Positions 9,038 to 21,763 of a DNA stretch of 64,000 nt are shown piece after piece (position 1 is the stretch's first letter; each line of letters begins with the position of its first letter). A program made the translations under genes and the position numbers. The DNA comes from Symbiodinium natans (lineage: Eukaryota; Sar; Dinophyceae; Suessiales; Symbiodiniaceae), in assembly GCA_905221605.1 (NCBI GenBank), contig CAJNDS010001524.1:355501-419500 (forward strand), in the 5' to 3' direction. The notes under the pieces were generated by a model, which saw only the letters and a list, made by a program, of their open reading frames with translations, was not told where the DNA came from and did not search any database.

Positions 9038-12000
9038 CTTTGGGGCGCCTCCTAAAGCCCTAAGACACCCTAAAACCTGAAGAGGCTATAGATATGGGGT
9101 TTACGATATGAGGGGTACCTTACTGGGGTCGCCATTCTAAGGGGATCCTGCTATTTGGGGGTCTATATTCAGGGTCACCCTTAAACTTAAACCCTAAACC
9201 CTAAACCCTAAGCCCCAAACCCCAAACCCCAAACCCCAAACCCTAAACCCTAAACCCTAACCCCATGATGGTAGGGTCGCTTTTTGGGGGGGAACTTTTT
9301 GGAGGGCTGGGTCCTTGCTGTGACTCCTTGCCCCCTGTGCACTGCTGTTCCCTGAGAAGGCTCCCTGGCTCGGTGAGCCATCCTCCATGGGAAGGTTTAG
9401 GGTTTAGGGTTTAGGGTTTAGGGTTTTAGGGTTTAGGGTTTAGGGTTTGGGATGATTTAGGGTTGGTTTGGAGCTTGGCAGCTTCAGGTCTGTGAGGCTT
9501 CTAGTGGGGTCTGCGACCCTTAGCAGGGGAGAGGCAGGCACAGGTGCAGGGAACTAAGCTCGCAAGGCCCCGTGCTGGGATGAAGTGCCAGAAGGTCCTC
9601 AGCCTGGAAGAAACCCCCAAATGAAGTGGATGCCTGCGCTCCACAACCCTAAACCCTAAACCCTAAACCCTAAACCCCAAACACCAGCATGTGGCGAAAA
9701 AACAAGGGACCCCTAATATAACCCCCCAATAGTAGGATTCCTTTAGAATAAGAACCCCAACACGGCACGCCTAACTTCGGAAACCCCTAGTACGACTCGC
9801 AGCCCGCCAGGCTGTGAGAGGTGGGTATCCTGGGTAACATCGCGTCGGTGCAGTATGAGGGGTTGTTCTCAATCAGTGCCTGGCCCTATGGCTACCTTGT
9901 CTCATGGGTTCCTCATAAGCGGTCCTCAAAGACTCGAGACACAAATTTAGAAAAGTAACCACCGTGTCTCTTGAGGGCAGTCAACTTAAAAGTACAAAGA
10001 AACGGGAAACACACATGATGTTAGATCATATTACGGAAACTTTCTTTAGGTCCCTTTAGGTTCCTGAACCGGAACCCTGGCGGGTTGACATGGCGAAGCA
10101 CAAAAGCCCAACGAACTCATAAGCCCACAATCCCCCACCCCCCCCCCCCCCCCCCCCCCCCCCGAAAATCATTTTGAGGGAGCCGTATACCCTGATGACT
10201 CTCTAAACCCTAAACCCTAAACCCTCAACACCTCAGAAACCCTAAGCCCCAAGCCCCCTGATGACCCTGATCACCTCAGCATGCAGGGCTTTGCAAGAGC
10301 CGATCCCCAGCGGATCCCTGGACCTGTTCCCGGGATGGTGAAGCCTTCTTCCTGGGGTTTAGGGTTTAGGGTTTGGGGTTCGGGGTTTGGGGTTTGGGGT
10401 TTAGGCTTTGCGGTCTCGGGCTTACCGGCTTACCCTAGACTTTCCATGGGACCGAAACGTTGAGTCCTTCAGGGTCCCAGCAACCTAATTATCAGGCCCC
10501 TGGAAGTGTGAGGTTACTTACAAGGTCTGCTCCAATTTTCGGGGAAGGGTTCTAGCCAAACCTGGTCACCATTTCACTTTACATGGTACATCCTCAACTT
10601 TAAGGGGGCTGTACTACCATCACTGTTCTTGCAGTTTTCTCTATTCTAACTATGAGTGCTATTCTAACTATTGTCAATACTCTTACTACAAATACGACTA
10701 ACATTACTGTTGCTATAATTGCCATTATTCTGTTCATGCAGTTCTTCATGCTAGTCCTGACCGGGCTGTTCTCCTGTGACAACCATTTCTGCTAAACCCT
10801 AAACCCTAAACCCTAAACCCTAAACCCTAAACCCTAAACCCTAAACCCTAAACCCTAAACCCTAAACCCTAAACCCTAAACCTCTCAAGCCTTGTGGTTG
10901 CTTGCCGTCCCCTTGATCCAGGCAGCCGCCAGGTTGATTCAGGAGGTCTGGTCCAAATCAGATTCCAAGGCAGGATTTATCCAGGGGCTTCCGTAGGGAC
11001 ATGAGGAATTTGTCGTAGGGACTTAGGAATGTAGGGTTTAGGTGTTTTGGAAATCTAGGAGGGCTTTGAGTAGTACCCGGTAAAGCGGGTCTTGTTGGAT
11101 GCTCGGTTTAGGGGAAGAGTCTTTGCTGCCTTGGCCGCAGGGCCGGACCTCCTGGGGCCGTGTGCTTCACAGGCCAGGTACTAGGCTTGCTCTATAGCTA
11201 GAAATGCTATCATAAACTGAAGGCTATCGACAGCATTCGGGATGCTCCATAGCGTACCGAGTGCATCTGAAGGCCCCGCAACCTCTTTGGAGGGAGAAGG
11301 AAAAAGTGTCAACGAGGCCCAACAACGTGGTTGGGCAATTTCCTGTCAAAGCAAGTGCCGACTTGCCACATCCGCCTTTGGGAACGCTGGTGCCGGTCTT
11401 TCACCAGAGCAAAAGCTGCATCTGTGTGTTCTTAAACACCCACCCGAAACCCTAGTTTCGGGAAGTACCCGTGCTCTAGGATTCTACCCTAGAGGGCTGC
11501 CAGAACCTTGAACCTTAAGCCCAAAAGTGGCACCTGTCTGCCTGCCCCTAAGGTAGCTTTCTGACTTTCGGGTGGGTTCTGTGACCCGAACACTCTCCTC
11601 CCCCATGCCACATGGACCCCAACACAACAGCCTTCCATTTGCACTCGCCCGTCTCCTAAACCCTTAAGGTAGTTACATGGTGCTTCAATATGGGCCCTTC
11701 AAAGAGGACACCTTACATACGCCTTCTCTACCTTGTACAACCCAAGGGCACATACACAAGAACCCATTGAAGAGAACAAGAAGAAGGGACAGTACTAAGA
11801 AACTACCCTTAGACAAACCCGCCCCCTGAACCCTAAACCCTAAACCCGGCACCCTAAACCCTAAACCCTAAACCCTAAAGCCTAAACCCTAAACCCCAAC
11901 TCCTGGGCCCTAAAGGGCCCCTACCTGGCAGCGGCTCTGGTGGCGGCTGCTTTTGGCAGCCTATTCAGTCTCCAGGCTCCAACGGGCCGAGAGCTCGTTC

Positions 12001-12208
12001 TTTGCTTCTGGTCTAAGGCATTTAGGGTCTAGGGTTTAGGGTTTAGGGTTTAGGGTTTAGGGGTGTAGGGTTTAGGGGTGTAGGGTTTAGGGCTTAGGGT
12101 TTAGGGTTTAGGGGTGTAGGGTTTAGGGGTGTAGGGTTTAGTGGTGTAGGCGGTGTAGGGTTTAGGGTTTAGGGGTGTAGGGTTTCGGATCTGGTCCAAG
12201 GCAGGGCT
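9038..12208. other. array mosaic without resolved gene
   Basis: Arrays at 9190-9263, 9392-9450 and 10794-10882 (about twelve perfect CCCTAAA units); poly-C near 10138-10163; a low-complexity stretch 10610-10780 rich in ACTATT/CTACTA-like words; a weak family J-like stretch near 11675-11800; a degenerate array 12030-12185 alternating TTTAGGG with GTGTAGGG. GC-rich islets at 9460-9640 and 10885-11520 show open frames, but splice partners could not be fixed. Confidence 0.55.
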
Positions 12209-12331
12209 GTACATGTAAAGGGTCCCTAGCTATAAGTAGGGTTATAAGGGTACTTAATTGATAAGTACGATTGTTTAGGTTATGACTCCTTTAGCTAAAG
12301 CTAGTATAGTAAGGGGACCCCTGCTCGTAGG
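12209..12331. mobile_element. family A element
   Basis: GTACATGTAAAGGGTCCCTA at the left, GTTATAAGGGTACTTAATTG in the middle and AAGGGGACCCCTGCTCGTAG at the right: a near full-length copy with GT near the left end and AG at the right. Confidence 0.7.
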
Positions 12332-13757
12332 TTTTCAGGGTTGTTTGCAAAGACCTCGGCTTCTTGTGAAGTTACGAAGGTTTAGGGTTTAGGGTTCAGT
12401 GCGGATGTGAAGACTTTTGTGGCGCTTGGGGTTGAGGGCGAATCGGCCCGTCCAGCAGCACAACGGCAGAGTGCACGAGGGAGTGGCCGTAGATGTCCAG
12501 CGAGACTGGCGCGGAGGCTGCAAGACCAGATGCTACCCGACTCTTCAAACCCTCAACCCTAAACCCTAAAACCCTACATGCGCTGCACATTCTTAAGCAC
12601 ACCATTAGCGCCACGTGCCCACCTCCCCCTCCCCCCCCCCAAAAAAAAAAAAAAACAAGAGACATCTCCTCCATCCACTTCAGGTGCAGTGGACTCTTGC
12701 GAATCCGACACAGAGCAGATCCTTGAAAAGCTCACTAGTTCTTAGTAGGGAAGGTCGGAATTATTACGCACCTGAAACGCTAAACCCTATGCCCTAAACC
12801 CTAAACCCTGTAACGGATTCTATGGGGCCCCCAAATTTCCTTAAAAAAGAAAATGAATGGTAAGATGATGGCATATTCGACTCCTGAGGTTGTGAGGCTC
12901 AGGCCGTAGACTGACCCCAAAGCCTTGACCCTGAACCCGGAAGCCTACACCCTGAACCTAAACCCTAAACCCTCCACCCTAAACCCTCAACCCGAAACCC
13001 AAAATCCGAAACCCGAAGCCCGAAACCCTAAACCCGAAACCCAAACATCAGATGCTGCGCCTCAGCGCCACCGCGGCTTGGACTCCGTGAACACCGCCAG
13101 CGGCGGTGTCCTGCAGATGGAGAGAGAAGAGGGGTTCAGGGTTTTAGGGTTTTGGGTGGACTTGTGTAGGGTCTACGAAGAGTTTTAGGGGTTTGTGGTT
13201 CTCAAGGTTCGGGGCAGTAGGTCTGAAGGGTTTTGGTTCGATGAATGCCCTATTCGGGCCCCTGGAACTTCAGAAGCATCTCTGAACATCCAGGTTTGGG
13301 AATTGGGGTTCAGACAGGCCCCTCAGCTCTTTCATGCCTTTGCAACCCCCAAACCCTCAAAATGGGTTTAGGGTTGAGGAAAAGGGGTTTTAGGGTTCCG
13401 GGGCGTTTGGTGGGCAATCCCTTAGGGGCCTTTGGGTGGGGTGGCGGGGTGGTCTCTGGTGCCTGTGGGAATTCTTTGGGGCATCGAGGAACGAAGTGTA
13501 AACAAAATCCCAAAGCGCCCACATGTTGGGGTCTCTACGTAGGTAATATGCAGGGTTCTAAGGGACCGTACATTGGGTTACAAGCCTTACTATCTCGCTT
13601 CTCCTGCTTATGATGCTTGTTTAGAAGTGTAGACTGCACGAAAACAGGGAACCCTACTTTGGAAACAGCCTGGCATCCCAATCTTCTCAATACCTCGGTC
13701 AAGGTAGTGGCTATCACCTGAAGGTCCCCCTAATTTTAAGCCCCTAGAGCCCCAAAA
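12332..13757. other. array mosaic without resolved gene
   Basis: Small arrays; a poly-C next to poly-A junction at 12625-12655; degenerate CCCTAAA/CCCGAAA runs 12905-13050. Several frames of 60-120 codons are open on both strands (for example 13245-13613 + and 13310-13522 -), and I cannot decide between them. Confidence 0.5.
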
Positions 13758-13860
13758 CTTGGGATGTTCCCCTCTGATACTAACAGCCCTTAGTAAGGAT
13801 TGTGATCGGGGGCAGTAGAATCCCCCTTAAGGACTCTTAATGTAAGGGGGAACATTCCCC
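13758..13860. mobile_element. family C element
   Basis: TTGGGATGTTCCCCTCTGAT ... AAGGGGGAACATTCCCC with an inner pair CAGCCCTTAGTAAGGATT / TCCCCCTTAAGGACTC. The right tip has diverged, so no target-site duplication can be read. Confidence 0.6.
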
Positions 13861-14079
13861 ACCTTTGGAGTAGACCCTGGAAAAAAAGTATATAACTTTT
13901 TAGGTACAAGTAACTATAATAGGAACCCAGAACCCAAAAAAGTATTGAAGTATAGTACTCCAAAACCCAGATCCCAAACCAAACCCATCAACTCGACAAC
14001 CGCGCCGCACCTGAGGGAGTCATCGCTGGGCACCTGTGTCGAAAGTGTATCACCTCGGGCCGCTTCCTCACTCCTGTTT

Positions 14080-14299
14080 AGGGGTTTAGGGCTTAGGGTC
14101 TAAAGCCTGAAGCCCTTAGTTGCCCACTAGCCATATTATAATAAGTTTAGGGTTTAGGGCTTAGGGTCTAAAGCCTGAACCCCTTAGTTGCCCGGTAGCC
14201 ATATTACAATAAGCGTACCGTTTTTGCCATGGTTGCCTTGTAAGGGACCCAGGACCCAGAACCAAAGAAACGGGGTAAAGCGCACCACTGGGCTGCCAC
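14080..14299. mobile_element. family B element with tandemly duplicated left end
   Basis: Two near-identical units of about 67 bp (14080-14145 and 14146-14212) each contain short TTTAGGG units, TCTAAAGCCTGAA and the left B end up to CCATATTA-AATAAG. Only the second continues to the right end ACCACTGGGCTGCCA. The telomere-like units thus lie between two copies of the same element end. Confidence 0.65.
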
Positions 14300-14368
14300 G
14301 ACCCTGAGCCCAAAATGCACAGGGGCCGTGCGCCGCATAAGATACCCTGCTGCGCGTAGGGTAGATAC

Positions 14369-14474
14369 ATGATGGGCCCTTAAAATGGGGACCCCTGCTA
14401 TACCCTGACATACCCTCTACAACCTAAGGGCCCATACTTGAATGAGGTAAGGGACTATAGGAAGGGCCCATCTA
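14369..14474. mobile_element. family J inverted-repeat element
   Basis: GATGGGCCCTTAAAATGGGG ... GTAAGGGACTATAGGAAGGG CCCATC. It resembles the copies at 43820 and 56320. Confidence 0.45.
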
Positions 14475-15660
14475 ATTGCCCTTAGGACATTCTGAGTTGG
14501 GGTAGTCCAGGGATGAGCCAGGAGTAGACTTGGCGAAGAGAAGAGTTCTGGGCGAGGAGAAGACTTGATGTTAAAATCTAACAACCCCACACCGAGGGTG
14601 GGGAATAAAGTCTCGACCTCAATCCTCAACCCTCAATGCTAAGGCCCTGAAACGCCGTCTGCCTCATCCTGGAGCCCTCCCAAACTCCCTGCCAGGTTGC
14701 GGGATCCCGTGAAGTCAAGATCCTGCTGGCACTTTTTTGTGTTTTTGTTTTCTCTCGGGTGCAGGGCTATAGGGGCTTTAAGGTTGAGGGTTTAGGGTGT
14801 ATAGAGCTCCCTGAACCCCTACACCCTAAACAGGGGCTTTAAGCGTGCGACTTGATTTCGGACTTGTGAGATCAGATTGTTCTGGGCATCCGCTGACACG
14901 ATGAGGGCTTGGGGGATTAGGGTTCAGGGTTTAGGAAGTAGGGTTTAGGGTTTGGGGTTAAGGGCTCATGGGTTTCGAGTAAGGACTGCGGCTTCAGGGT
15001 TACATTGTTAGCATAGACCGGCGGGCCATTAAGGACCTGCTGCTCTTGATTGTCACAACTCATGGATGATGTTCGACGCTTTTGCACCATGAGCTTCCTT
15101 GCACAAGTAGGATCAAAGGCGTCATTCAAGGCCTGTTTTCTTCAGATTGCGAGCAGATGGTTGGATGTGTGATAACTCTAACCAGCCATCGGCGCCAGCT
15201 CTGAAGACTGGGTGCGTGTCCTCTCTTGCCGTGGGCTTAACGGCACCAGGAGACGGGCGGCTTTGGTGTCAGATGGTGCAAGACTCCAGCCCCGCCATTA
15301 CCACGTGGCCCGTAGACAGGATGTATCGCTGAGAAAGAACAGCTTTTCAGGCCCATGGTGGACCCCCTAAACCCTAAACCCTAAACCCGAAACCCTAAAC
15401 CCCTATCATTCTGGAAGCCATCGCGGGAGAAATACGTCCAGCATGACGTTTCCTTGCCTCGCCCCAGTCCGCATTTTGTGGACTACATGAATTCACAAGT
15501 TGGAGTCGTGTACCCACTAATTAGGGTATCTGAAACCTAAACCCTAAACGCTTGTAGGGTTCATGTGGTTCACAAGCAAGGCAAGATTCTCTCAGGTAAG
15601 CCCGCACAGACTTATCGCCCTGACCTTAGTTCATAGCTTTCGGTCCGCTGCCGCGTGACC

Positions 15661-15767
15661 CCCTAAACCCTAAACCCTAAACCCTAAACCCTAAACCCTA
15701 AACCCTAAACCCTAAACCCTAAACCCTAAACCCTAAACCCTAGACCCTGAACCCTAAACCCTAAACC
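15661..15767 (-). repeat. CCCTAAA array
   Basis: About fifteen units, nearly perfect. Neighbouring stretches 14475-15660 hold small arrays, one interrupted family D copy (15473-15578, with telomere-like units inside) and no resolved gene. Confidence 0.9.
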
Positions 15768-16079
15768 GCCAGGTTTTTGCGTTTTGGGGGCTTCAGGGTT
15801 TCTCTGGGCTCCACTGGGATGAAGCTGGGCCACGCCAGCTGCTAGCTAGAGCTTGATAAATGGACTCAGGGCAGTTTAGGGTTTAGGTTTCTCCTGGAGA
15901 TTAACAGCTATCCTTCACACCACCCTAAACCCTAAACCCTAAACCCTAAACCCTAAACCCTAAAACCCTAAACCCTACTGGGTCCTGCTTGAAGCCACTC
16001 ATGGGGTGGACGTGCACCACCGCTGGTTCCACTCTCCGGCCCAAGCTCAGCCTTGACCGTAGCATCTCTTCGTCTGGGT

Positions 16080-16285
16080 TAAGGGTTTAGGGTTTAGGGT
16101 TTCGGGTTTAGGGTTTAGGGTTAGGGGTTTAGGGTTTAGGGTTTAGGGTTTAGGGGTTAGGGGTTAGGGTTTTAGGGTTTTGGGGTTTTGGGGTTTGGGG
16201 TTTAGGGTTTAGGGTTTAGGGTTTAGGGTTTGGGGTTTAGGGTTTAGGGTTTAGGGTTTGGGGTTTAGGGTTTAGGGTTTCGGGT
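16080..16285 (+). repeat. long TTTAGGG array with TTTGGGG variants
   Basis: About 200 bp, one of the longest G-strand arrays in the window. It mixes TTTAGGG, TTAGGGG and TTTGGGG units. Confidence 0.9.
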
Positions 16286-16405
16286 GTGCGGAGGGCGGCG
16301 CCCTGGCTCATAGGCCTTCATGTGCAGAGTCCAAGTGCTCGACTCCTAAACCCAAACCCTAAAGCGGTTGTCGGGAAAAAGCTTTCAACCCGAGTTTGCT
16401 GCGTT

Positions 16406-16512
16406 CCTACAAGTCGGGGTCCCGTTAATGTACAAACCTTAGCTAAGGGAGTTCTAACCTAAGGAGTAAGGCTAACAACGCAATTAAGGGCTCTTGTAAC
16501 CCTGTTCAATAG
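16406..16512. mobile_element. family A element, right end lost to CCCTAA repeats
   Basis: CCTACAAGTCGGGGTCCCGT, CCTTAGCTAAGGGAGTTCTA and CAATTAAGGGCTCTTGTAAC match the consensus in order. After CAATAGAATCC the sequence turns into degenerate CCCTAAA units. Confidence 0.6.
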
Positions 16513-16603
16513 AATCCTACAACCCTAATCCCTAAACCCAACCCTAAGCCCTGCACCCTCAAGCCCGAGCCAACCCTATGCCCTAAACCCTAAACCCTAA
16601 GCC

Positions 16604-16768
16604 CTGCAAGGAGATACCAGAGTGGAGCTTAACATACTAACTATAGCTAAGGAAGATTAACCGAACTAAGCAGTCAGACTTATGACCCAATTCAGGGCCC
16701 TTAGAACCCCATGCCTATTTTATAACTAGGGGTGATAACCCTAGGGGGGGGGGGACCCTACTTGCATG
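16604..16768. mobile_element. family A element
   Basis: Second copy about 100 bp downstream: AACATACTAACTATAGCTAA, GACTTATGACCCAATTCAGG and GGGGACCCTACTTGCATGAG. A degenerate poly-G tract is included. Confidence 0.6.
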
Positions 16769-18151
16769 AGTTGATCTTCCACACAATTGTGCAAAACATG
16801 GCCCAGGGCCTGGTGTTGGTGCTTCTCTGCACACGTATCCGCGCCATGTCCTGCGGACTGCGATCAGCTGCTGAACCCGGAAGGGTTCAGGGTTTAGGGC
16901 TGAAAGGGTTTAGGGTTTAGGGCTTAGGGTATAGGGATGTACAGATAGAATTTAGGATTTCGGCTTCGGGCCGCTGCCCCTCAACTAGGTGAAGTTGCTC
17001 ACTCGAATTCCTGCTAGCGGTGTCGGGATTCCTAGGGCGGCAATTCAATGCCGTCAGCCCCCGAGCGTTACTAAGCTAGGATGGCCCTTAAGACCCTCTG
17101 AAAAAAGATTCCTGAATATGATCCTCTTAAGCCCAAAAACGGAAAATATGTATATCCATATGTATATATATGTATGATGTATGTATATATATATATATTT
17201 ATTTAATATCTCATGTGTCAAGGGCCTACCCAGTCAGGTCCTGCTGGAACTGCCACGTCCGCTTATTCTCCGGCACAGTCTCTGCAGCCTTGAGATCGAA
17301 GTACTCCTTCCCCCCTGCTCGGAGCTCGAAGTAGTCCTTCCTGGGCAGAGGGGTTTAGGGTTTAGGGTTTCGGGTTTAGGGTTTAGGGTCGTTTTTGTGT
17401 ACCCCCCAAGCACGCCCTCAACTCATGGTGACAATTTTTCTGACCGCTTCCCCTCAGACAACAGGGACAGGAGCATCCATGACGCCTACAGCGCGAAAAC
17501 CTCCTACGTTCTGAGAAGGGCCTCAAAACGAAAGGAACGACTTGACAACGTCCGTGCCCACCGGGCAACACTCAACTTGTAGCCCTAAACCCTTAAACCC
17601 TAAACCCTAAACCCCAAACCCTAAACCCTAAACCCAAACCCTCCTCTCCGCTGCCCGCGCCTGCTCGGCGGGTTTGGAGGGATGTCTGCGGCCACTGGGG
17701 ACACGGCACGCACTGCCCGTGGCGACAGGCTCCTTGGCTCACGAGGGTTCAAGATATAGGGTTTAGGGTTTAGGGTTTAGGTGTAGGGTTTGCCCTAAAC
17801 ACTAAGAACCCAGATGCCAACTTGTAGGCTTTTGGATTCTTATGAGGGTTCAAGGTGTAGGGTTCGCCTTAATCACGAAGAACCCACATGCAATTTTTGT
17901 TGGAGGCGCTTGGGTTCTTCGCACCTCGGTAAGCTACAAACAAATAATATTCGGGTTCCTAAAGTAGGGTGCAGAGATCGGGGGCACTGTCTGGTACCCC
18001 TAGAAGCAAGCGACCAGAATTACAGCCCCGCAGGTTCCGCAATTAGTTAACCTTTGTGCTGCTTTGTCATAGAAGTCCTGAAGGGCAGGGGTTCGGGGCA
18101 ACACCTACGGGGCCCCTACCTGCAGATTGAGCTAAAGCAACATTAGATCAG

Positions 18152-18625
18152 GCACGGAGAGCGCGGCGCGCGCTTGGGCTCGTCGGCTGTGCTCGCAACA
18201 ACCTGAAGCACGGGTCTTCCTCTGGAGCTTTTCAGGCTTGATTAGGGTTTAGGGTTTAGGGTTTAGGGTTTAGGGTTTAGGGTTTAGGGTTTAGGGTTTA
18301 GGGTTTAGGGTTTAGGGTTTAGGGTTTAGGGTTTAGGGTTTAGGGTTTAGGGTTTGGGGCGGTTGGTGTCTTCGGGGTTCAGGCGTATAGGGCTGAGGGA
18401 GAAGGCTCCGCAACATGCGGCTTGGGGGCGCAGAGAATGCACATCTCCTTGCATCTCGGGGAGGACTCGCCATGACCAGGGTTTAGGGTTTAGGGTTTAG
18501 GGTTTAGGGTTTAGGGTTTAGGGTGCTGATATTTTGCTTCATCCTCCTCGCTTGATGCATCCTCAGTTCACCTGGAGTCCCCACAGCCTCCCCCCACGGA
18601 GGTCGGGTCCATAAGAACTATATAG
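18152..18625 (+). CDS. candidate three-exon gene, first intron a pure TTTAGGG array
   Basis: Exons 18152-18246, 18351-18480 and 18567-18625 (TAG). Intron 18247-18350 is 104 nt of TTTAGGG units with GT and AG supplied by the first and last unit (phase 0). Intron 18481-18566 is six array units followed by a non-repeat 3' part ending TGATGCATCCTCAG (phase 1). Exon 1 includes WARRLCSQQPEARVFLWSF; exon 3 reads HLESPQPPPTEVGSIRTI before the stop. The start codon is not found, so upstream exons are expected. Another frame of exon 2 is partly open, so the assignment is provisional. Confidence 0.4.
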
Positions 18626-18724
18626 AACTATACATTGGGTGCCCAACGGATTCTCTTATTTTGAGGTTTGTGTGGGGTCCCTCCCCCCCCCCCCCCCCCC
18701 CCCCACACCCGTTTTAGGAAGTAC

Positions 18725-18851
18725 CCAAGCAGCCCGGTTCCCATCTCAAAAACACGGTTAGGGTCCAGGGTGCCGATTTTAGGACAGGTTGCTCCTAGAA
18801 GGGAACCTAGAACCCAAAGCAAAGGCACATGGGCACCACTGGGCTGCTAGA
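18725..18851. mobile_element. family B element, diverged copy
   Basis: CCAAGCAGCCCGGTTCCCAT ... GGGAACCTAGAACCCAAAGC ... GGCACCACTGGGCTGCTAG. It lies just after a poly-C tract (18682-18704). Confidence 0.55.
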
Positions 18852-19603
18852 AAGTCCTCAGCCCTCGGCCTGTCTATCCCGGCCTGAAGGTTCATGGGGT
18901 TGATAGGCACTATAGACTGAAGAGTTCATAGGGCTGAGGGTTTACAGGGTTCAGCGTGTTCACAGGGTCTATAGCGTTTTGGGTTTAGAGGTTCTAGAGG
19001 GTGAATAAGGTTTAGCCCTAAAACCTAAACCCTAAACCCTAAGCCCTAAACCCAAAGTTTAGGGGTTTGTCCGAGTCACAGGGCGAATGATCTTCCGGTG
19101 AGGCTTGAAGGTCTGATGCCTCACGGGGACATGTCAAACACTCAGCCCCGTCCAAGGGTTTCGCAGGGCTGGAGCGGGGGTTTAGGGAAGTTTAGGGTTT
19201 AGGGAAGTTTAGGGTTTAGGGTTTCGGGTTTAGGGTTTAGGGTTTTGGGGCGCAACCCTCCCACATCCTGCCTTTACTACATGAGATTCTCTGAAACCCA
19301 ATCAAGCAACATGGAAGGTTGACGGGTAGGGTCTGCCTAGGTAGGGCTTCTTTACGACTGTGTTGACCTAGGGACTGTAGGCTTGAACGGTTCAGGGCTG
19401 ACAGCAGGGTCGAGGGCTTGGGGGGTCTAGATGTTGTAGAGCCGCCTGCCCTCAAGCTCTAAACCCTAAGCCCTAGACCCTAAACCTTAAACCATAAACC
19501 CGAAACCCTAAACCAGGGCCCATCTGGGGAGCGTGCCCTCAAAAACTCTACATGCGCACGAAGCCCGAAACAACGCACCTGAACCTCCTAAACCTCCTAA
19601 ACT

Positions 19604-19778
19604 TTGGGATGTTCCCCCTTAGGGTTTAGGGTTCCTTCTACTAACAGTCCTTTACTAGACCTGGGAGTAACCTAGGAATAAACAGGGTACCCTTTTTGGT
19701 TTTAAGGGGGATTTTAAGGGATTCTAGTACCCCCTACAATCCCGATTAAGGACTGCTCGTTTAAGGGAGAACATCCCA
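19604..19778. mobile_element. family C element with nested inserts and near-perfect 8-bp duplication
   Basis: Tips TTGGGATG / CATCCCAA are flanked by CCTAAACT (left) and CCTCAACT (right), 7 of 8 identical. Inside, two TTTAGGG units follow CCCCC, and a further module (CCTGGGAGTAACCTAGGAAT), also seen at 56410-56430, is nested. Confidence 0.65.
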
Positions 19779-20063
19779 ACCTCAACTCATCAACCTCTAG
19801 ACCCCCCCCCCCCTCCTCTCCCCCCAAACCACTCAAAAAGACCCCCTAACGGCCCTAAACATCTAAACCTCTAAACCCTCCAAACCCTCCAAACCCCCCC
19901 CCCCCCCAAAAAAAAAAAAAAAACCTGAACCCCTAATCCCTAAACCCCCAAACCCTAAACTTGGCCCAAAACCCTAAACCCCTAAACCCGCCCTAAACCC
20001 CTAAAAACTTCAGCCAGGAGGCAGGTTGGGTCCCGGGGGGGGTGGACTCGGGGACGAACAACG

Positions 20064-20290
20064 CTGGGGAGTGGGGAGTGCGGCTTTCCTTGGGCTTCAA
20101 GAAGTTTCGTGGGGTTTAGGGTTTAGGGTTTAGGGTTTAGGGTTTAGGGTTTAGGGTTTAGGGTTTAGGGTTTAGGGTTTAGGGTTTAGGGTTTAGGAGA
20201 GTGTAGGGCTACTATGCCTTAATCAAGGGGTTTTGAGGGGGAGTGCGGCTTTCCTTGGGCTTCAAGGAGTTTCGAGGGGTTTAGGGTTTG
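20064..20290 (+). repeat. about 50-bp duplication flanking a TTTAGGG array
   Basis: GGAGTGCGGCTTTCCTTGGG CTTCAAG-AGTTTCG occurs just before the array 20113-20196 and again at 20240-20285, with few differences. Array-flanking duplications also occur at 14080 and 56211. Confidence 0.7.
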
Positions 20291-21069
20291 CTTCAAGAGG
20301 TTCACGGGTTGGAAATTTCAAGATGCTTCAAGGGCTTCAATGGCTTCAAGGGCTTCAGAGTCGAGGGTTTCAAGGGTTGTCGGGGGCTTCAATACTTCAG
20401 GAGGGTCTCAAGGTTTCAGGCTTAGTTTTGCTTTCTTTTGTGTTTTCGGTGGGAGGGGGGAGTTTCGTTTTTCAAGTGTTCAACGGACAAGGGTTTTTCA
20501 GGGTTTTCGTTTCAAGGCTTCATGGGCTTAGTGACAGTGATTATAGGGTTTGGAGGGCGGGGTAGGGCAGGGTTCAGGGTTTAGGCATTCAATTTCCACA
20601 TAAAGGGTGGGGGGGGTGAGCTTTGGGGCCCATGGGCTGGGGAGGCGGGTTCCTTGCCGGCCCGGGGCTTCTGGGCTTGCTGGCCTTTTCTGGGCACTCG
20701 TTCTAGGGCCCCGTTCTGGCTGCTGAAGGGTCTGAAGCACCGAACCCGATGTGTGCAGTGGGCTATCTTTGGAGCTTGTGTGGCTGCCTAGGGGATGCTG
20801 AAGGAAAGTTTTGGAACGCAGAAACTTCCCTAACCCTAAACCCTAAACCCTCAACCCTGGCACCTGGTCTGGGCTGTCCGCAGGTGCAGCCAGGCTTCCT
20901 AATGCACTCCCCAACAGTCAGCAGCCACTTTTCGAAGGGGTCCGCCTGGCAGGATGCAGCCCCTCCAGCCTGCTTTGGGTGTGGGGTTTAGGGTTTAGGG
21001 TTTAGGGTTTAGGGTTTAGGGTTTAGGGTTTAGGGTTGAGGGTTTCACCCCAAATGTGCTTCTCGACAC

Positions 21070-21132
21070 CTTGGTACCCCAGGAACAATATCACAATAAG
21101 GGTACCCCTTTTTAGGGAACTGGGCTACCAAG
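21070..21132. mobile_element. family B element, internally deleted
   Basis: CTTGGTACCCCAGGAACAAT, AATAAGGGTACCCCTTTTT, then directly ACTGGGCTACCAAG. About 45 bp of the middle is missing. Confidence 0.6.
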
Positions 21133-21763
21133 ACACCAAGAAGCCCTAAACCCTAAACTCTAAGCTCTAGAACCCCAACTCATGAAATGGGGGGGGGGGG
21201 GGGGGGGGGGCAGTCCACCTAAACCCTAAACCCTAAACCCTAAACCCTAAACCCTCAACACCCTAAACCCTAAGCCCCAGACCCTAAACCCGGCTTTAGA
21301 CGCCTCCTCAGCCTCTTTGTTTGCCGAGGGCTCCAGCAGATCCTCCAGGTATCGGGGAGCGGCTGTGGGATCTGCGCTTGTGTTGGCTCATTCTCTACAT
21401 GAGGGCCACCATTTTTTTGGGGGGGTGCGGTTTGGGGGTTGGGGTTTAGGGTTTAGGGTTTGGGGTTTGGGGTTTGGGGGGTTTGGGGGGTTTGGGGTTG
21501 TGATACTAGGTGCCCCAGAAGGAGGAGCCTGGTTCAGGAATCCCGCCATGCAAGGTTCCCCACCTACAGGAGCCCTTCTCTTTATTTGCTTACGAACTCC
21601 CCCCCCCCTCCAAAAAAAAAAAAACAAGTCTGCCATTGTAAGGGCAGTTCTTAAGCTAGTAGTATAATTCTTTGCAAAGGAACCACGACGGCAGTGACGA
21701 GAGGCGAAAATCTCAAAAACAAACCAGAACGCAGGTGGCGTCCAAGTATCCTGCGCCCCAGTT

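Noticed and set aside
10600-10782. Hydrophobic 60-codon minus-strand frame
   Set aside because: Built from degenerate ACTATT/TTGTAG-like words in low-complexity DNA; hydrophobicity follows from base composition.
12925-13188. Frames ending in TLNPKP-like tails, seen many times in the window
   Set aside because: The tail is the translation of CCCTAAA units, which give a stop within seven codons in every frame; the tails are not evidence for genes.
14080-14299. CRISPR-like repeat-spacer pattern
   Set aside because: Direct repeats are a two-copy tandem duplication of an element end; no regular spacers or cas genes.
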